A stretch of 64,000 bases of DNA, from contig OY782746.1 in assembly GCA_963678095.2 (NCBI GenBank), positions 1,860,001 through 1,924,000 of the forward strand, given 5' to 3'. The position numbers and the translations under genes were made by a program. Source of the stretch: G963678095 sp963678095. GTDB lineage: Bacteria; Bacillota; Negativicutes; Selenomonadales; Selenomonadaceae. The notes beneath the pieces were generated by a model that ran no database searches, was not told the DNA's origin, and worked only from the letters and a program-made list of their open reading frames with translations. Within the stretch, counting starts at the first letter, position 1; every line of letters begins with the position of its first letter. This document shows positions 41,499 to 50,807 of the stretch, in pieces.

Positions 41499-42857
41499 TT
41501 ATTTTATGTGTTTCACGAGGGCTGGGGCAATGCCGACATAGGCAGCTGGTGTCAGGGCAAGCAAACGAGCCTTGTCATCGGCGGGAAGATCAACACTTTC
41601 AATGAAGTTCTTGATGTCTTCTTCGCTGATGCCTTTGCCACGGGTGATGGCCTTAAGCTTGTCATAGGAATTGGCATGGCCGTTTTTGCGCATAACCGTT
41701 TGCACTGCTTCGGCCAGAACTTCCCAGGCATGGTTAAGGTCGGCGGCGAGGGCGTCACGATTGACATCTGTCTTTCTGAGGCCTTTCAGCGTGTAGGTAA
41801 TTGCAATCAGGGAATGCGCTAGGCCGGTTCCCATGTTGCGCTGCGCCGAAGAATCGCTGAGATCACGCTGCAGGCGGGAAATCGGGAGCTTATTGGCCAG
41901 ATGGTCAAGGACAGCATTGCTTAAGCCGAGATTGGCTTCGGAGTTTTCAAAGTCAATCGGATTGATTTTATGTGGCATTGTGGACGAGCCTACTTCGCCG
42001 GCAATGGCTTTTTGTTTGAAGTAGCCGAGTGAGATATAAAGCCACATGTCGCGGTCGAAGTCGAGCAGCACATTGTTGAAGCGGGTGAGGGCATGGAAGG
42101 ATTCAGCCACATAGTCATGGGATTCAATCTGCGTTGTCAGCGGATTGAAGGTCAGGCCGAGACTTTCAACAAAAGCCCGGGAAACGGCTTCCCAGTCGAG
42201 ATTTGGATAGGCAATGCTGTGGGCATTGAAGTTGCCGACAGCGCCGTTGAATTTCCCCAAATATTCCTGTGCTTTAATTTGTTTTAACTGGCGCTGCCAG
42301 CGATAAACAAATACAGCCAGCTCCTTGCCAGCGGTAGTCGGAGAAGCCGATTGGCCATGCGTGTGGGCGAGCATCGGGATTTCCTTTTCAGCTTCGGCCA
42401 TGGCGGTCACGGTGTCAATCAGGTTATTTGCGGCTGGCAGCCAGACGTCTTCAATGCCATGCTTGAGCATCAGCGCGTAGGACAGGTTGTTGATATCTTC
42501 CGATGTACACGAAAAATGAATGAATTCAAGCACGTCAGCCAACGACATAGACCCCATGATTTCACGCAGGAAATATTCAATGGCTTTTACATCATGGTTT
42601 GTCGTGCGTTCAATTTCTTTGATTTTAAGAGCGGCGGGTTCGTCAAAATTTTTGACGGTATCACGTAAAAAAGAAACTTCTTCCGGTGTGAATGCACGGA
42701 TTTCAGCAAAATCCGGATTTTCTGCCATGGCGACAAGCCACTCTACTTCTACATGGAGACGGTATTTTATTAAAGCCCATTCCGAAAAGTAGTTTTCTAA
42801 AGGTTCGGCAATGGCCCCGTAACGTCCTTCTAGCGGTGTAAGTGATTTAATACTCAT
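41499..42857 (-). CDS. purB: Adenylosuccinate lyase
   Basis: 452 residues; the ATG at 42857 is 6 nt after GAGGG, while the ATG at 42863 abuts the site. Fumarase/aspartase superfamily: HFSCTSEDINNLSYAL, the catalytic His in LAHTHGQSASPTTAGKE, and the flexible signature loop GEVGSSTMPHKINPIDFENS. It cleaves SAICAR and adenylosuccinate in purine synthesis. The sequence is of the E. coli-like long type. It is not clustered with other pur genes in the window. Confidence 0.96.
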   Translation of the reverse strand: MSIKSLTPLEGRYGAIAEPLENYFSEWALIKYRLHVEVEWLVAMAENPDFAEIRAFTPEEVSFLRDTVKNFDEPAALKIKEIERTTNHDVKAIEYFLREIMGSMSLADVLEFIHFSCTSEDINNLSYALMLKHGIEDVWLPAANNLIDTVTAMAEAEKEIPMLAHTHGQSASPTTAGKELAVFVYRWQRQLKQIKAQEYLGKFNGAVGNFNAHSIAYPNLDWEAVSRAFVESLGLTFNPLTTQIESHDYVAESFHALTRFNNVLLDFDRDMWLYISLGYFKQKAIAGEVGSSTMPHKINPIDFENSEANLGLSNAVLDHLANKLPISRLQRDLSDSSAQRNMGTGLAHSLIAITYTLKGLRKTDVNRDALAADLNHAWEVLAEAVQTVMRKNGHANSYDKLKAITRGKGISEEDIKNFIESVDLPADDKARLLALTPAAYVGIAPALVKHIK

Positions 42858-43132
42858 GTTCATCCCTCATCATTCTCTTCAGATTAACAGCAAATATGCA
42901 GTTGTTTTCTCAAAACTATGATTATTATACTACATTACAACCATAGAATGCCACGGTCTGAGTTAATTTAAGCGTTGGCTGCGAGAATAAACTTTGTTTG
43001 GGGAGGACTTTTAGATCTGGCCGCTGATAAATAAATAATTCGGGACGGTTTTTGGCCGGATAAAATCTTCCACATATTTTAAAATCTGTTATAATGAAGA
43101 TAATTATACAAACAGAGAAGAGAGATGAGTGT

Positions 43133-43546
43133 ATGGCGATTAATGGAATTTCTTCAGCTGCCGCTGGCAGCAGTGCACAAGATACATTGGCCGCAATCAA
43201 CAGTCTGAAACAACAGAAAACGGCGATTGAAAAGCAGATTACTGAACTTCAAGCGCAGAAATCAGACAATAAGGCCGATGCGCTGATTAAGAATCTGGAA
43301 AAACAAAAGGCAGCGATTGAAAAGCAGATTGCGCAGCTGCAAAGCGCTGGCGGCACAGCTTCGACATCTGTAAGCAAGGATGAAACCGCAGCAAAGACGC
43401 CTCAGCAGCAAGATGAGGAACTCAATGCAAGATTTGGCCCGGCCTATACGACGGAGCTTAGTCCCAAGGCTATGGATTCGCTGACGGAAAAAGAACAAGA
43501 TAAAAACAAGGATAAAGAAGCAAATAGAATAAATGGGACATTGTAA
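43133..43546 (+). CDS. FlxA-like coiled-coil protein
   Basis: 137 residues from ATG 43133; the ATG at 43094 overlaps a TATAAT that is probably the -10 box (43089-43094). Residues 18-75 contain two similar heptad segments (KQQKTAIEKQITELQAQKSD and KQKAAIEKQIAQLQSAGG), so a coiled coil is expected. The C-terminus is polar with Gln, Lys and Glu. FlxA-family proteins are small and of unclear function, sometimes under flagellar sigma control. No signal peptide. Confidence 0.65.
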   Translation: MAINGISSAAAGSSAQDTLAAINSLKQQKTAIEKQITELQAQKSDNKADALIKNLEKQKAAIEKQIAQLQSAGGTASTSVSKDETAAKTPQQQDEELNARFGPAYTTELSPKAMDSLTEKEQDKNKDKEANRINGTL

Positions 43547-43574
43547 GTGCTTTGACTGTAAAACGATCCCAGAC

Positions 43575-43615
43575 AAAAGCTCCTGTCAGCAGAGAACTGA
43601 CAGGAGCTTTGTTTT
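43575..43615. terminator. Bidirectional terminator
   Basis: AAAGCTCCTGTCAG pairs with CTGACAGGAGCTTT around CAGAGAA, then GTTTTG. Confidence 0.92.
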
Positions 43616-43630
43616 GTATCTTAGCAGAGG

Positions 43631-44695
43631 CTATGCCTTGATGGCCCAGCGAAGTTTGGCGGAACGGGCGCGGCTGTTGCGATGGCATTCTTCGGCGCAA
43701 GCACGGCCAGGATCGGTGGCGATTTCCGCGAAGAGGCCTTCTCGCAGATAATGCCTAAAGGCCTGCTTGACCCGCCGGTCTTCACCGGAATGAAAGGTTA
43801 AGATCGCAACCCGTCCTCCGGGAGCAAGTACGGCTGGCAGTTTTGATAAAAATTCGTCGAGGACCTCGAATTCATTGTTGATATCAATGCGCAGAGCCTG
43901 GAAAGAGCGCTGACATGATTTTTTAATATCGTCCTCGCTGAGTTCGGACAGAGGACGCAAGGTTTTTTTGATCAGATCGCGCAGCTGGGTCGTGGTTTCG
44001 ATCGCCTGCCCTTTTTTTATGGCATTGACGATTGCCTTGGCAATGATTCTGGCATGCGGTTCGTCGGCATTTGCGAGCAGCATATCTTCAAGTTCGGCTG
44101 CCGATAATTTTGGCAGCAATGCGGAGGCTGGCTCTCCGGCAGCTGGATTGAGGCGCAGATCAAGCGGCCCGTCTGCCTTAAAGGAAAAACCGCGGTCCGG
44201 GTTGTCAATCTGCATCGAGGAAACTCCGAGGTCAGCCAGAACGAAGTCAAACAGACCTGATTCCGGCAGGAGCTCATCAATCCGGGAAAAATTCATCTGC
44301 CGGATTTCCAGCAAGCCTGGGCCATATCCCAGGTGTTCCAGCCGCTCTTGGGTACGTGGCATTTCAATCGGGTCGACATCGGTCGCGTACAGGTGCCCCA
44401 GAGATTTTAATTGCTCTAGCATTGCCCGGGTATGTCCACCGTAGCCAAGTGTTGCGTCAAGACCGGTCTGCCCCGGTTGTATCTGAAGAAAATCCAGGAT
44501 TTCATTGACGCAGATCGAGATATGCATGCCGGCCGGTGTGTTGCCCTTGTCTATAATTTTGGCAATATCGGCAGCGTATTGTTCCGGGTTCAATTCCTTG
44601 TATTTTTCCTGGTACTTTTTCGGGTGTGTCCCGCTATAGCGAATGCGTCGCTGATGCTTTGGTGCGCCTTCCATCGGGTTCTGCTCAGAAGCCAT
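43631..44695 (-). CDS. RsmH-like rRNA methyltransferase (paralogue outside the division cluster)
   Basis: 354 residues from ATG 44695 (AGGGG 9 nt upstream). SAM-binding motif DATLGYGGHTRAML, then VLADLGVSSMQIDNPDRGFS, PLDLRL, RSFQALRIDINNEF and GGRVAILTFHSGEDRRVKQA follow the RsmH fold throughout. Differences from canonical RsmH: a 60-residue basic N-terminal extension (PKHQRRIRYSGTHPKKYQEK), HISI for HIPV, HSGEDR for HSLEDR, and SCQRSFQ for the usual HPATRTFQ. It stands alone, not in an mraZ-rsmH-ftsL cluster, so it is likely a second paralogue that may modify a different nucleotide. Confidence 0.8.
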   Translation of the reverse strand: MASEQNPMEGAPKHQRRIRYSGTHPKKYQEKYKELNPEQYAADIAKIIDKGNTPAGMHISICVNEILDFLQIQPGQTGLDATLGYGGHTRAMLEQLKSLGHLYATDVDPIEMPRTQERLEHLGYGPGLLEIRQMNFSRIDELLPESGLFDFVLADLGVSSMQIDNPDRGFSFKADGPLDLRLNPAAGEPASALLPKLSAAELEDMLLANADEPHARIIAKAIVNAIKKGQAIETTTQLRDLIKKTLRPLSELSEDDIKKSCQRSFQALRIDINNEFEVLDEFLSKLPAVLAPGGRVAILTFHSGEDRRVKQAFRHYLREGLFAEIATDPGRACAEECHRNSRARSAKLRWAIKA

Positions 44696-44929
44696 CGGAG
44701 AAATCCCCTCATTTCCTGTCAATTTAGATCATATATGTATTCCCTATGATAACAGGTGCTGTCAGCAATGGCAAATGACCTGCGGGCGCTAAAATAAAAA
44801 TCGCAAGAAAATGGTTTTAAAATAAATAACTTTCCTTGGATTGCAGCAGGATTTTTTTCGCGCGTTATGGTATGTAATAGGGGAAAGTATAAAAGTTTTA
44901 TTCACAGTATATCGGGAGGGGATATGACG

Positions 44930-45469
44930 ATGATGAAGGAAGTAGCAAGGCGCCGCAGTATCAGAAAATATAAAGCGGAGCCGGTTTCAGAGGATGTGAT
45001 CCGGCAACTGCTGGAAAGCGCCTGCCTGGCGCCGTCCGGCAGTAATACCCAGCCATGGCATTTTATTGTTGTGCGGGATCCACAGATAAAGACCCAGCTG
45101 GCCGCAGCCTCGCATCAGCAGCAATGGATGCTGGCGGCACCGGTATTTATTGTCTGCGTGGCGGATATTCGCTCCCGCGTAAAGACCGATCAGCCGCTGT
45201 TTGTCGATGAAAATACGCCGGATGAAGAGCTTAAGCAGATTATTCGAGATACCTCGATCGCTGTGACACATATTTTGTTGGCGGCAACGGAGCTGGCGCT
45301 TGGAACTTGCTGGGTTGCCTGGTTTACACAGGCGGCGATTCGTCCGATTTTAGATATTCCAGAGGATAAATATGTGGTGGGTATTCTGACCCTGGGCTAT
45401 GCAGCGGAAGAACCTGCCGCGCGCCCCCGCAAAAATATTGAGGATGTTTTGCATTACGATTTGTGGTAA
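44930..45469 (+). CDS. Nitroreductase-family FMN oxidoreductase
   Basis: About 179 residues; ATGs at 44924, 44930 and 44933 follow GGGAGGGG, and 44930 has the best spacing. FMN-binding features: RRRSIRKYKAEPV, ACLAPSGSNTQPWHFIVV and the C-terminal RPRKNIEDVLHYD. Family members reduce nitroaromatics, quinones or flavins with NAD(P)H. A dioxygenase-type gene follows 60 bp downstream and may be co-transcribed. Confidence 0.9.
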   Translation: MMKEVARRRSIRKYKAEPVSEDVIRQLLESACLAPSGSNTQPWHFIVVRDPQIKTQLAAASHQQQWMLAAPVFIVCVADIRSRVKTDQPLFVDENTPDEELKQIIRDTSIAVTHILLAATELALGTCWVAWFTQAAIRPILDIPEDKYVVGILTLGYAAEEPAARPRKNIEDVLHYDLW

Positions 45470-45528
45470 ATACACCGGGCAATAAGGAAAACCTCCCGGG
45501 ATAATTGGTAGAGAGGAAGTGGAATGTA

Positions 45529-46308
45529 ATGAACGGAGCAATGGAAAAAATGCCGGCCCTGTTTGTCGGACATGGATCACCAATGAATGCCATTGAGGAC
45601 AATCGCTATACGCAGCAGTGGCAGGCTGTCGCCAAAAAGCTGCCGCGGCCGTCGGCAATTCTGGCGATATCGGCTCATTGGTATACCCCGGGCTCACGGG
45701 TGACGGATGCACCAATGCCGGAGATGCTCTATGACATGTATGGTTTTCCTCAGGAATTGTATCAAGTAAAATATCCGGTTCCTGGGGCGCCGGAGCTGGC
45801 CCATCAGGTAAAACATTTGCTGGGGAATGATCTTCAGATTGATAACAGCTGGGGCTGTGACCATGGCGCCTGGTCAGTATTGTGCCGCATGTATCCACAG
45901 GCGGATATTCCGGTTTGTCAGCTTAGCGTAAATCGTGATGCCGGAGCGCGCGAGCATTTTGAAATCGGGGAAAAGCTTCGATCTTTGCGCGAACAGGGAG
46001 TCTTGATTTTTGGCAGCGGCAATGTGGTGCATAATCTCAGCCGGGTCAGCTGGGCCATGCGGGGCGGCTATCCCTGGGCCAGCGAGTTTGATCGCTATAT
46101 CAGGGATCATATTATACGCGGGGAATATGATCCCGTAATGGATTATAAACAGGCCGGTGAGTCAGCCGCGCTAGCCTGCCCGATGCCGGATCATTTTTAT
46201 CCACTGCTTTATGTGCTGGGCGCAGCGACTTCAGCTGAAAAGCCCACGGTCTTTAATGATTCCTGCACCTTGGGTTCCTTGTCGATGACGAGTTATCTAT
46301 TTGCTTGA
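45529..46308 (+). CDS. ygiD: LigB-family extradiol dioxygenase (YgiD/4,5-DOPA dioxygenase-like)
   Basis: 259 residues from ATG 45529. Class III extradiol dioxygenase signatures: PALFVGHGSPMNAIEDN, ISAHWYTPG, DHGAWSVLCRMYP and GSGNVVHNL, with metal-binding histidines in each. E. coli YgiD opens the ring of DOPA with oxygen; in an anaerobe such a protein may have another substrate. Follows the nitroreductase gene; terminator at 46355. Confidence 0.88.
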   Translation: MNGAMEKMPALFVGHGSPMNAIEDNRYTQQWQAVAKKLPRPSAILAISAHWYTPGSRVTDAPMPEMLYDMYGFPQELYQVKYPVPGAPELAHQVKHLLGNDLQIDNSWGCDHGAWSVLCRMYPQADIPVCQLSVNRDAGAREHFEIGEKLRSLREQGVLIFGSGNVVHNLSRVSWAMRGGYPWASEFDRYIRDHIIRGEYDPVMDYKQAGESAALACPMPDHFYPLLYVLGAATSAEKPTVFNDSCTLGSLSMTSYLFA

Positions 46309-46354
46309 TATTTGTACAAAGCAAAAACAAATAGAACACAAAAATCCGTACAAA

Positions 46355-46394
46355 AAACAACCGGCTGGATCCTTGGATCTGACCGGTTGTTCTT
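46355..46394. terminator. Bidirectional terminator
   Basis: AACAACCGG pairs with CCGGTTGTT around a 17-nt loop containing a GATCC/GGATC mini-stem. Confidence 0.85.
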
Positions 46395-46425
46395 GTTATA
46401 GAGCAAGCTAATTAAATTTTGTTTA

Positions 46426-48099
46426 CTATATTTTAAAGGCCCGGATGGCACGCTGAAGTTCTTCTGCCATTTTTGCCAGGTTGTGGCTGGCTCCTGAAAT
46501 TTCTTCCAACGAGGCGGATTGTTCCTCACTGGCAGCAGAGATACTTTGCGCCTGATCACTGACCTGGCGGCTTTCGTCATGAATTGTTTCGACAGCATGA
46601 ACCATTGTTTGTGAATGGCTGGTAACAGCGGTAATTGCCGCTGTTATTTCGCCGATGCCTTTTGTCATCAGCTGCACCATGGAGGTGATTTCACTGAAGC
46701 TTTGTCCGGCTCCGGCCACGGCCGTGCTGCCGGCATCAACTTCGCGTTTTCCCTCCTGCATAAAGGTTACCGCCCGGTTGGTGTTGAGCTGAACTTCGCT
46801 GATTAAGGCGGTGATTTGTTTGGCTGCTGTTTGTGACTGTTCGGCAAGTTTGCGGATTTCCTCAGCTACTACCGCAAAGCCACGGCCCGCTTCGCCGGCA
46901 CGCGCGGATTCGATGGCGGCATTGAGCGCCAGCAGATTTGTCTGTCCGGCAATTCCAGCAATTACTTCGATGATTTGACCGATCTGACCGGATTTTTCAT
47001 CGAGCGCATGGATGGCCTCAACGGTGGCGTTGGTTTTGGTTTCAATGATGGTCATCTGGTCTACAGCCTGATGAATCGCTTGTTCCCCGCTGCTGGCCGT
47101 GTTGTTTGTCTGGTCCGCCGTTTGGGAGACATATCCGGCATTGCTGGAGACGCTGTTAATTGCATCGGCAATACGGTTTACATCATCTTTTGTCTTTTGT
47201 GCCAATTGCAGCTGTGTCTGCGCTCCCTGTGCAACCTGTGTTGTCGATTCGGCCACCATATCTGCAGCCTGAGCCGATTGTTCGACGGTGGCGTTCAGTT
47301 CTTCGGCAGAGGTTGTCAGATTTGTCGTTAAGCTCGATACCTGCTGAATAAAGCTGCTGAACTGACGCAGCAGGGTATTGAGTGCCGTGGCGAAGCGCCC
47401 AAACTCATCCTCTCGTTGCAGCGATATTTCTTTGAGGCGAATCTGACCGTCACTGTCGGTAGCAATTCCCTGCTCCAAGGTAGCAAAGGAAGCCGTGATC
47501 AAGCGGATTAGGGACATAGCTGCCAGTAAGGTAACAAAACCACTGCCAAGGACAATTGCCAGCACGAGCTTCAACTGAAAATCAATTTTTTCAAGATTTG
47601 ACTGCATTTCACCTTCGCTTTCCAAGCGGATTTTATCGGTGAAATCGGCAAGGGTTTCTGACTGGGCATCAAATTGCGGCATTAACTGGTTGCCGCCAGC
47701 GGGGCCTTCATCGATGTAGGCCTGTGCCATTTTTTGCCCCAGGGCATAATAGACATCAAAAGACTGTTCGTATTGATCAAGAAAGGCAGATTTTTCGGGT
47801 TTCAGTTTACGATATTCGCTTACTGCGGTTTTAAAGCTTTGGGCGTTTTCAGCGGCGTTGGCAAAGCCGTCATCTTTTCCGTCCTGGGCTCTGGTAGCGC
47901 TGATGTCACTGAGAAACTGCTGGACCTGAATGACGGATTTTTCCATTTCATCGGCAGCAGCCGTTGCCGGGTAGCTGTCGGAGCGTACGGATTCATTGTG
48001 GAGCAGGACAGCAAAGATTAGGGCAGAATTGATACATACCATAAACAGAATCATAAGAACTAATGCTTTTAGTTTTCCCCGACATGATTTTGGCATCAT
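46426..48099 (-). CDS. Methyl-accepting chemotaxis protein
   Basis: 557 residues from ATG 48099 (AGGAG 8 nt upstream). Transmembrane helix 1 at about 11-34 (LVLMILFMVCINSALIFAVL), a four-helix-bundle sensor of about 150 residues (4HB_MCP type), helix 2 (LVLAIVLGSGFVTLLAAMSL), HAMP, then the signalling coiled coil with the conserved tip EVIAGIAGQTNLLALNAAIE and SARAGEAGRGFAVVAEEIRK. Signals to CheA/CheW. The ligand is unknown. No other chemotaxis genes in the window. Confidence 0.95.
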   Translation of the reverse strand: MMPKSCRGKLKALVLMILFMVCINSALIFAVLLHNESVRSDSYPATAAADEMEKSVIQVQQFLSDISATRAQDGKDDGFANAAENAQSFKTAVSEYRKLKPEKSAFLDQYEQSFDVYYALGQKMAQAYIDEGPAGGNQLMPQFDAQSETLADFTDKIRLESEGEMQSNLEKIDFQLKLVLAIVLGSGFVTLLAAMSLIRLITASFATLEQGIATDSDGQIRLKEISLQREDEFGRFATALNTLLRQFSSFIQQVSSLTTNLTTSAEELNATVEQSAQAADMVAESTTQVAQGAQTQLQLAQKTKDDVNRIADAINSVSSNAGYVSQTADQTNNTASSGEQAIHQAVDQMTIIETKTNATVEAIHALDEKSGQIGQIIEVIAGIAGQTNLLALNAAIESARAGEAGRGFAVVAEEIRKLAEQSQTAAKQITALISEVQLNTNRAVTFMQEGKREVDAGSTAVAGAGQSFSEITSMVQLMTKGIGEITAAITAVTSHSQTMVHAVETIHDESRQVSDQAQSISAASEEQSASLEEISGASHNLAKMAEELQRAIRAFKI

Positions 48100-48342
48100 A
48101 CTATACACTCCTGTACTATATTTGTAAAATTTTGATAAAATGGTTCTTTGGACCTATGGGTTAGTAATTCTTTGTCGACGGTCAATTTCCTGCTGGATTT
48201 CGTATGGTGAAATAAGTTAGTACCAGCAAGAATCGATAGGTAACTCCGGGCATAATTTGTCAGCGGAACCTAAATACGCTATACTATTGATGATAGCGAT
48301 GCTTAAACAACAATAAGTGTTAAATAATAAGAGGTGAATTTT

Positions 48343-49305
48343 ATGAAACGAATTTTTATAGGGGTGTTGCTGGCGCTCACATTTTTAGGAGTCGAATCGT
48401 CCACAACGTGGGCGGCCACGGTGCCACCGCTCCAAACCACTGTGCCGGAGCCGGTGGCCGCTGTGTTGTTTACGAGTGGGAAGATAGAGGAAATCCAGGA
48501 TAATCGGATCAGAGTTAAGGGAACCGGTGCGTATGAGGATATCATTGTCAATAAAGCGGAAGGCACGTATGTGCTGCAAGCGGAGGATGGCAGTCCGCTT
48601 GTTTTTGACCAGTTGAAAAAAGGAGATTCGCTGACGGCATATTACACTCCGGCAGTAACCCGAAGCCTGCCGCCGCAGGCGCGGGCAATCGCCCTTATTG
48701 CGGGGGAGGTAAAGACAGGAAGTCCGGGGAAATACATGAAAGCCGTTGCTGTGGAGAAAAATGCGGATGGCAGTGTGCGGGTATTAAGCAGTAACCGGGA
48801 TGTCTGGGTAACAATCCCGGCGACGCTGTTGCCGCCGGCCGCAGCGGTAAAAGCGGGATCAGAACTTATTGTCTGGTATGAAATCATGACGATGAGCATG
48901 CCGGGACAGACCACGGCAACCAAAGCCGTTTTGCTACCAGCCATGGCAGATATTCTTGTGCATAAGGGTGCTGGTGTCATTGTCGTTGGAGGCCGGGAAT
49001 TGGCGCTGGGGACCGACGACCGGATTGAAGAGCGACAAACTGGATTATTGCTGCCGCTACGGGTGATTGCTGAAAGTCTGGGTTACCAGGTTGTCTGGCA
49101 TGATGACAGCAAAAGTGCAGAACTTTTACAAGGAAAGCGAACGGTAGCTACCGTTACACCCGGCAGTAAAATATGCAGCCGTTATAAAATGACGCTTTCC
49201 CTCGATGGCGTGCCAGAACTTGTCGATGGACATATGCTGGTTCCGACTGAATTCTTCACGAAGGCACTGCAACTGCAGGTTGCGATCAGTGACAGCCATA
49301 TATAA
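48343..49305 (+). CDS. Exported protein with C-terminal copper-amine-oxidase-N-like domain
   Basis: 320 residues from ATG 48343 with GAGGTG upstream. Signal peptide MKRIFIGVLLALTFLGVESS with cleavage near TWA-A. The last 95 residues (VVGGRELALGTDDRIEERQT, LLPLRVIAESLGYQVVWHDD, MLVPTEFFTKAL) are the stalk-like domain that Firmicutes attach to many surface proteins, usually for envelope binding. The middle part is beta-rich and unassigned. Not an oxidase. Confidence 0.82.
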   Translation: MKRIFIGVLLALTFLGVESSTTWAATVPPLQTTVPEPVAAVLFTSGKIEEIQDNRIRVKGTGAYEDIIVNKAEGTYVLQAEDGSPLVFDQLKKGDSLTAYYTPAVTRSLPPQARAIALIAGEVKTGSPGKYMKAVAVEKNADGSVRVLSSNRDVWVTIPATLLPPAAAVKAGSELIVWYEIMTMSMPGQTTATKAVLLPAMADILVHKGAGVIVVGGRELALGTDDRIEERQTGLLLPLRVIAESLGYQVVWHDDSKSAELLQGKRTVATVTPGSKICSRYKMTLSLDGVPELVDGHMLVPTEFFTKALQLQVAISDSHI

Positions 49306-49339
49306 GAATTTTGCTGCCGGGGGAATGCCGCTGCCGGTG

Positions 49340-49380
49340 GAAAACTCCTGTCAATTTTTACGTTGACAGGAGTTTTTTTA
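49340..49380 (+). terminator. Intrinsic terminator
   Basis: AAAACTCCTGTCAA pairs with TTGACAGGAGTTTT, followed by TTTA. Confidence 0.9.
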
Positions 49381-49526
49381 TTAGTAAATATAGCCGGCTT
49401 GTTGGGAGCTGTGGCTAGAGGTGTTCGCTAGGGGAATGGCTATGGCAGTTGCCAAAAAAAGACTAAATACTATTAAAATTCACAAAATATATAAATGTGA
49501 GAGTTTTACGTCTTGGCGGACAAGCC

Positions 49527-49555
49527 TTGACCGGGAAAATGAATCGGCGTATAAT
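49527..49555 (+). promoter_or_regulatory. Promoter of lrgAB
   Basis: TTGACC (49527-49532), 17-nt spacer, TATAAT (49550-49555), 60 nt before lrgA. Apart from this and the terminator, the 310-bp gap shows nothing. Confidence 0.78.
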
Positions 49556-49615
49556 CGGCAATGTTGCACTTTTGATCGTGCTTGTCTGACAAAACGGGAG
49601 ATTACGGAGGTATCA

Positions 49616-49975
49616 ATGAAAATATTAGAACAGTTCAGCATTTTGTTTGCTATTACTTTTTTTGCTGAGGTCATCAAACATCTGCTGCCATTTCCGATTC
49701 CGGCGAGTATATATGGCATGCTGCTACTGTTTAGCGTTCTTTGCCTGGGCTGGGTTAAGCTGGGGAATATTGAAAAAGCCGGCGGATTTTTTATTGAAAT
49801 CATGCCGATTATGTTCATTCCGGCAGCCGTAGGCTTGCTGGTATCCTTTCAGCAGCTGGAGGCCATGTTTATACCAGCGGTTATTACCGTGATTGTGACT
49901 ACGTTTGTCGTATCTGCAGTCACCGGGATTGTGACCCAGTGGGTCATACGTTATGAGAGGAGACGAGAAAAATGA
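49616..49975 (+). CDS. lrgA: LrgA/CidA-family holin-like membrane protein
   Basis: 119 residues from ATG 49616 with GGAGG 5 nt upstream; the longer frame from 49421 crosses the promoter. Four hydrophobic helices, with the family segment LPFPIPASIYGMLLLFSVLC and FFIEIMPIMFIPAAVGLLVS. LrgA/CidA proteins affect autolysis and export of pyruvate-type metabolites in other bacteria. Overlaps lrgB by 4 bp (ATGA). Confidence 0.9.
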   Translation: MKILEQFSILFAITFFAEVIKHLLPFPIPASIYGMLLLFSVLCLGWVKLGNIEKAGGFFIEIMPIMFIPAAVGLLVSFQQLEAMFIPAVITVIVTTFVVSAVTGIVTQWVIRYERRREK

Positions 49976-50664
49976 ATGAGTTTTTATTTAATTCCTGGAC
50001 ATTTGGCATTGTGATCAGCATTGTCAGCTATCAGTTCGGAATTTTTTTGAAAAAAAAGTACAAATCACCACTATTAAATCCGTTGCTCGTTTCGATTACC
50101 TGTGTGATTTTGTTTCTGGTAACATTTGATGTCGATTATGAGAGCTATTACAACGGGGCCAAATACCTTGGGTATCTGCTGACACCAGCAACGATCTGCC
50201 TGGCGATTCCACTTTATGAGCAGCTGGACCTGCTGAAAAAACATCTGAAGGCGATTTTGCTCGGGGTGTCTGCCGGCGTGTTGGCCAGCCTCAGCAGCGT
50301 GTATCTGTTGGCATTGCTGTTTCACTTCTCGCATGAGCAGTATGTGACCTTTTTGCCAAAATCCATAACGACGGCCATCGGCATCAGTATTTCTGAGGAA
50401 CTGGGCGGTTTTGTGACCGTGTCGGTAGTAGCAATTATCATAACCGGGATTCTTGGCAATATCGCTGCGGAAAAGATCTGCTCCATCTGCCGCATTCAGG
50501 AACCCGTGGCGAAAGGGCTGGCAATCGGAACTTCGTCGCATGCGATCGGGACCGTCAAGGCGATGGAGATGGGAAAAGTTGAAGGGGCCATGAGCAGTCT
50601 TACCATTGCGATGGCTGGAATATTTACCGTGTTTATTGTGACATTTTTTTCGGACTTATTATAA
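49972..50664 (+). CDS. lrgB: LrgB/CidB-family membrane protein
   Basis: 230 residues with about seven helices. Family signatures: NPLLVSITCVILFLVTFDVD near the N-terminus, LPKSITTAIGISISEELGGF and GTSSHAIGTVKAMEMGKVEG. Partner of LrgA, translated in a coupled manner. No lytSR two-component genes are adjacent, so the regulation is not the staphylococcal one. Confidence 0.93.
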   Translation: MNEFLFNSWTFGIVISIVSYQFGIFLKKKYKSPLLNPLLVSITCVILFLVTFDVDYESYYNGAKYLGYLLTPATICLAIPLYEQLDLLKKHLKAILLGVSAGVLASLSSVYLLALLFHFSHEQYVTFLPKSITTAIGISISEELGGFVTVSVVAIIITGILGNIAAEKICSICRIQEPVAKGLAIGTSSHAIGTVKAMEMGKVEGAMSSLTIAMAGIFTVFIVTFFSDLL

Positions 50665-50746
50665 AACCGTATACAGTAGTTTTAGGGCTGTCAGCAGAAG
50701 TGTTTTTTGCGGCAGTTTTTTTTGTACCCTTTTATCATTTTTATAT

Positions 50747-50776
50747 TTGACAATGCATATATAAAAAGAGTAATAT
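50747..50776 (+). promoter_or_regulatory. Promoter of the PadR gene cluster
   Basis: TTGACA (50747-50752), 18-nt spacer, TAATAT (50771-50776), 31 nt before the start codon. Confidence 0.7.
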
Positions 50777-50807
50777 AAAGAAAAATTGTTTTGGAAGGGC
50801 GGATTCA

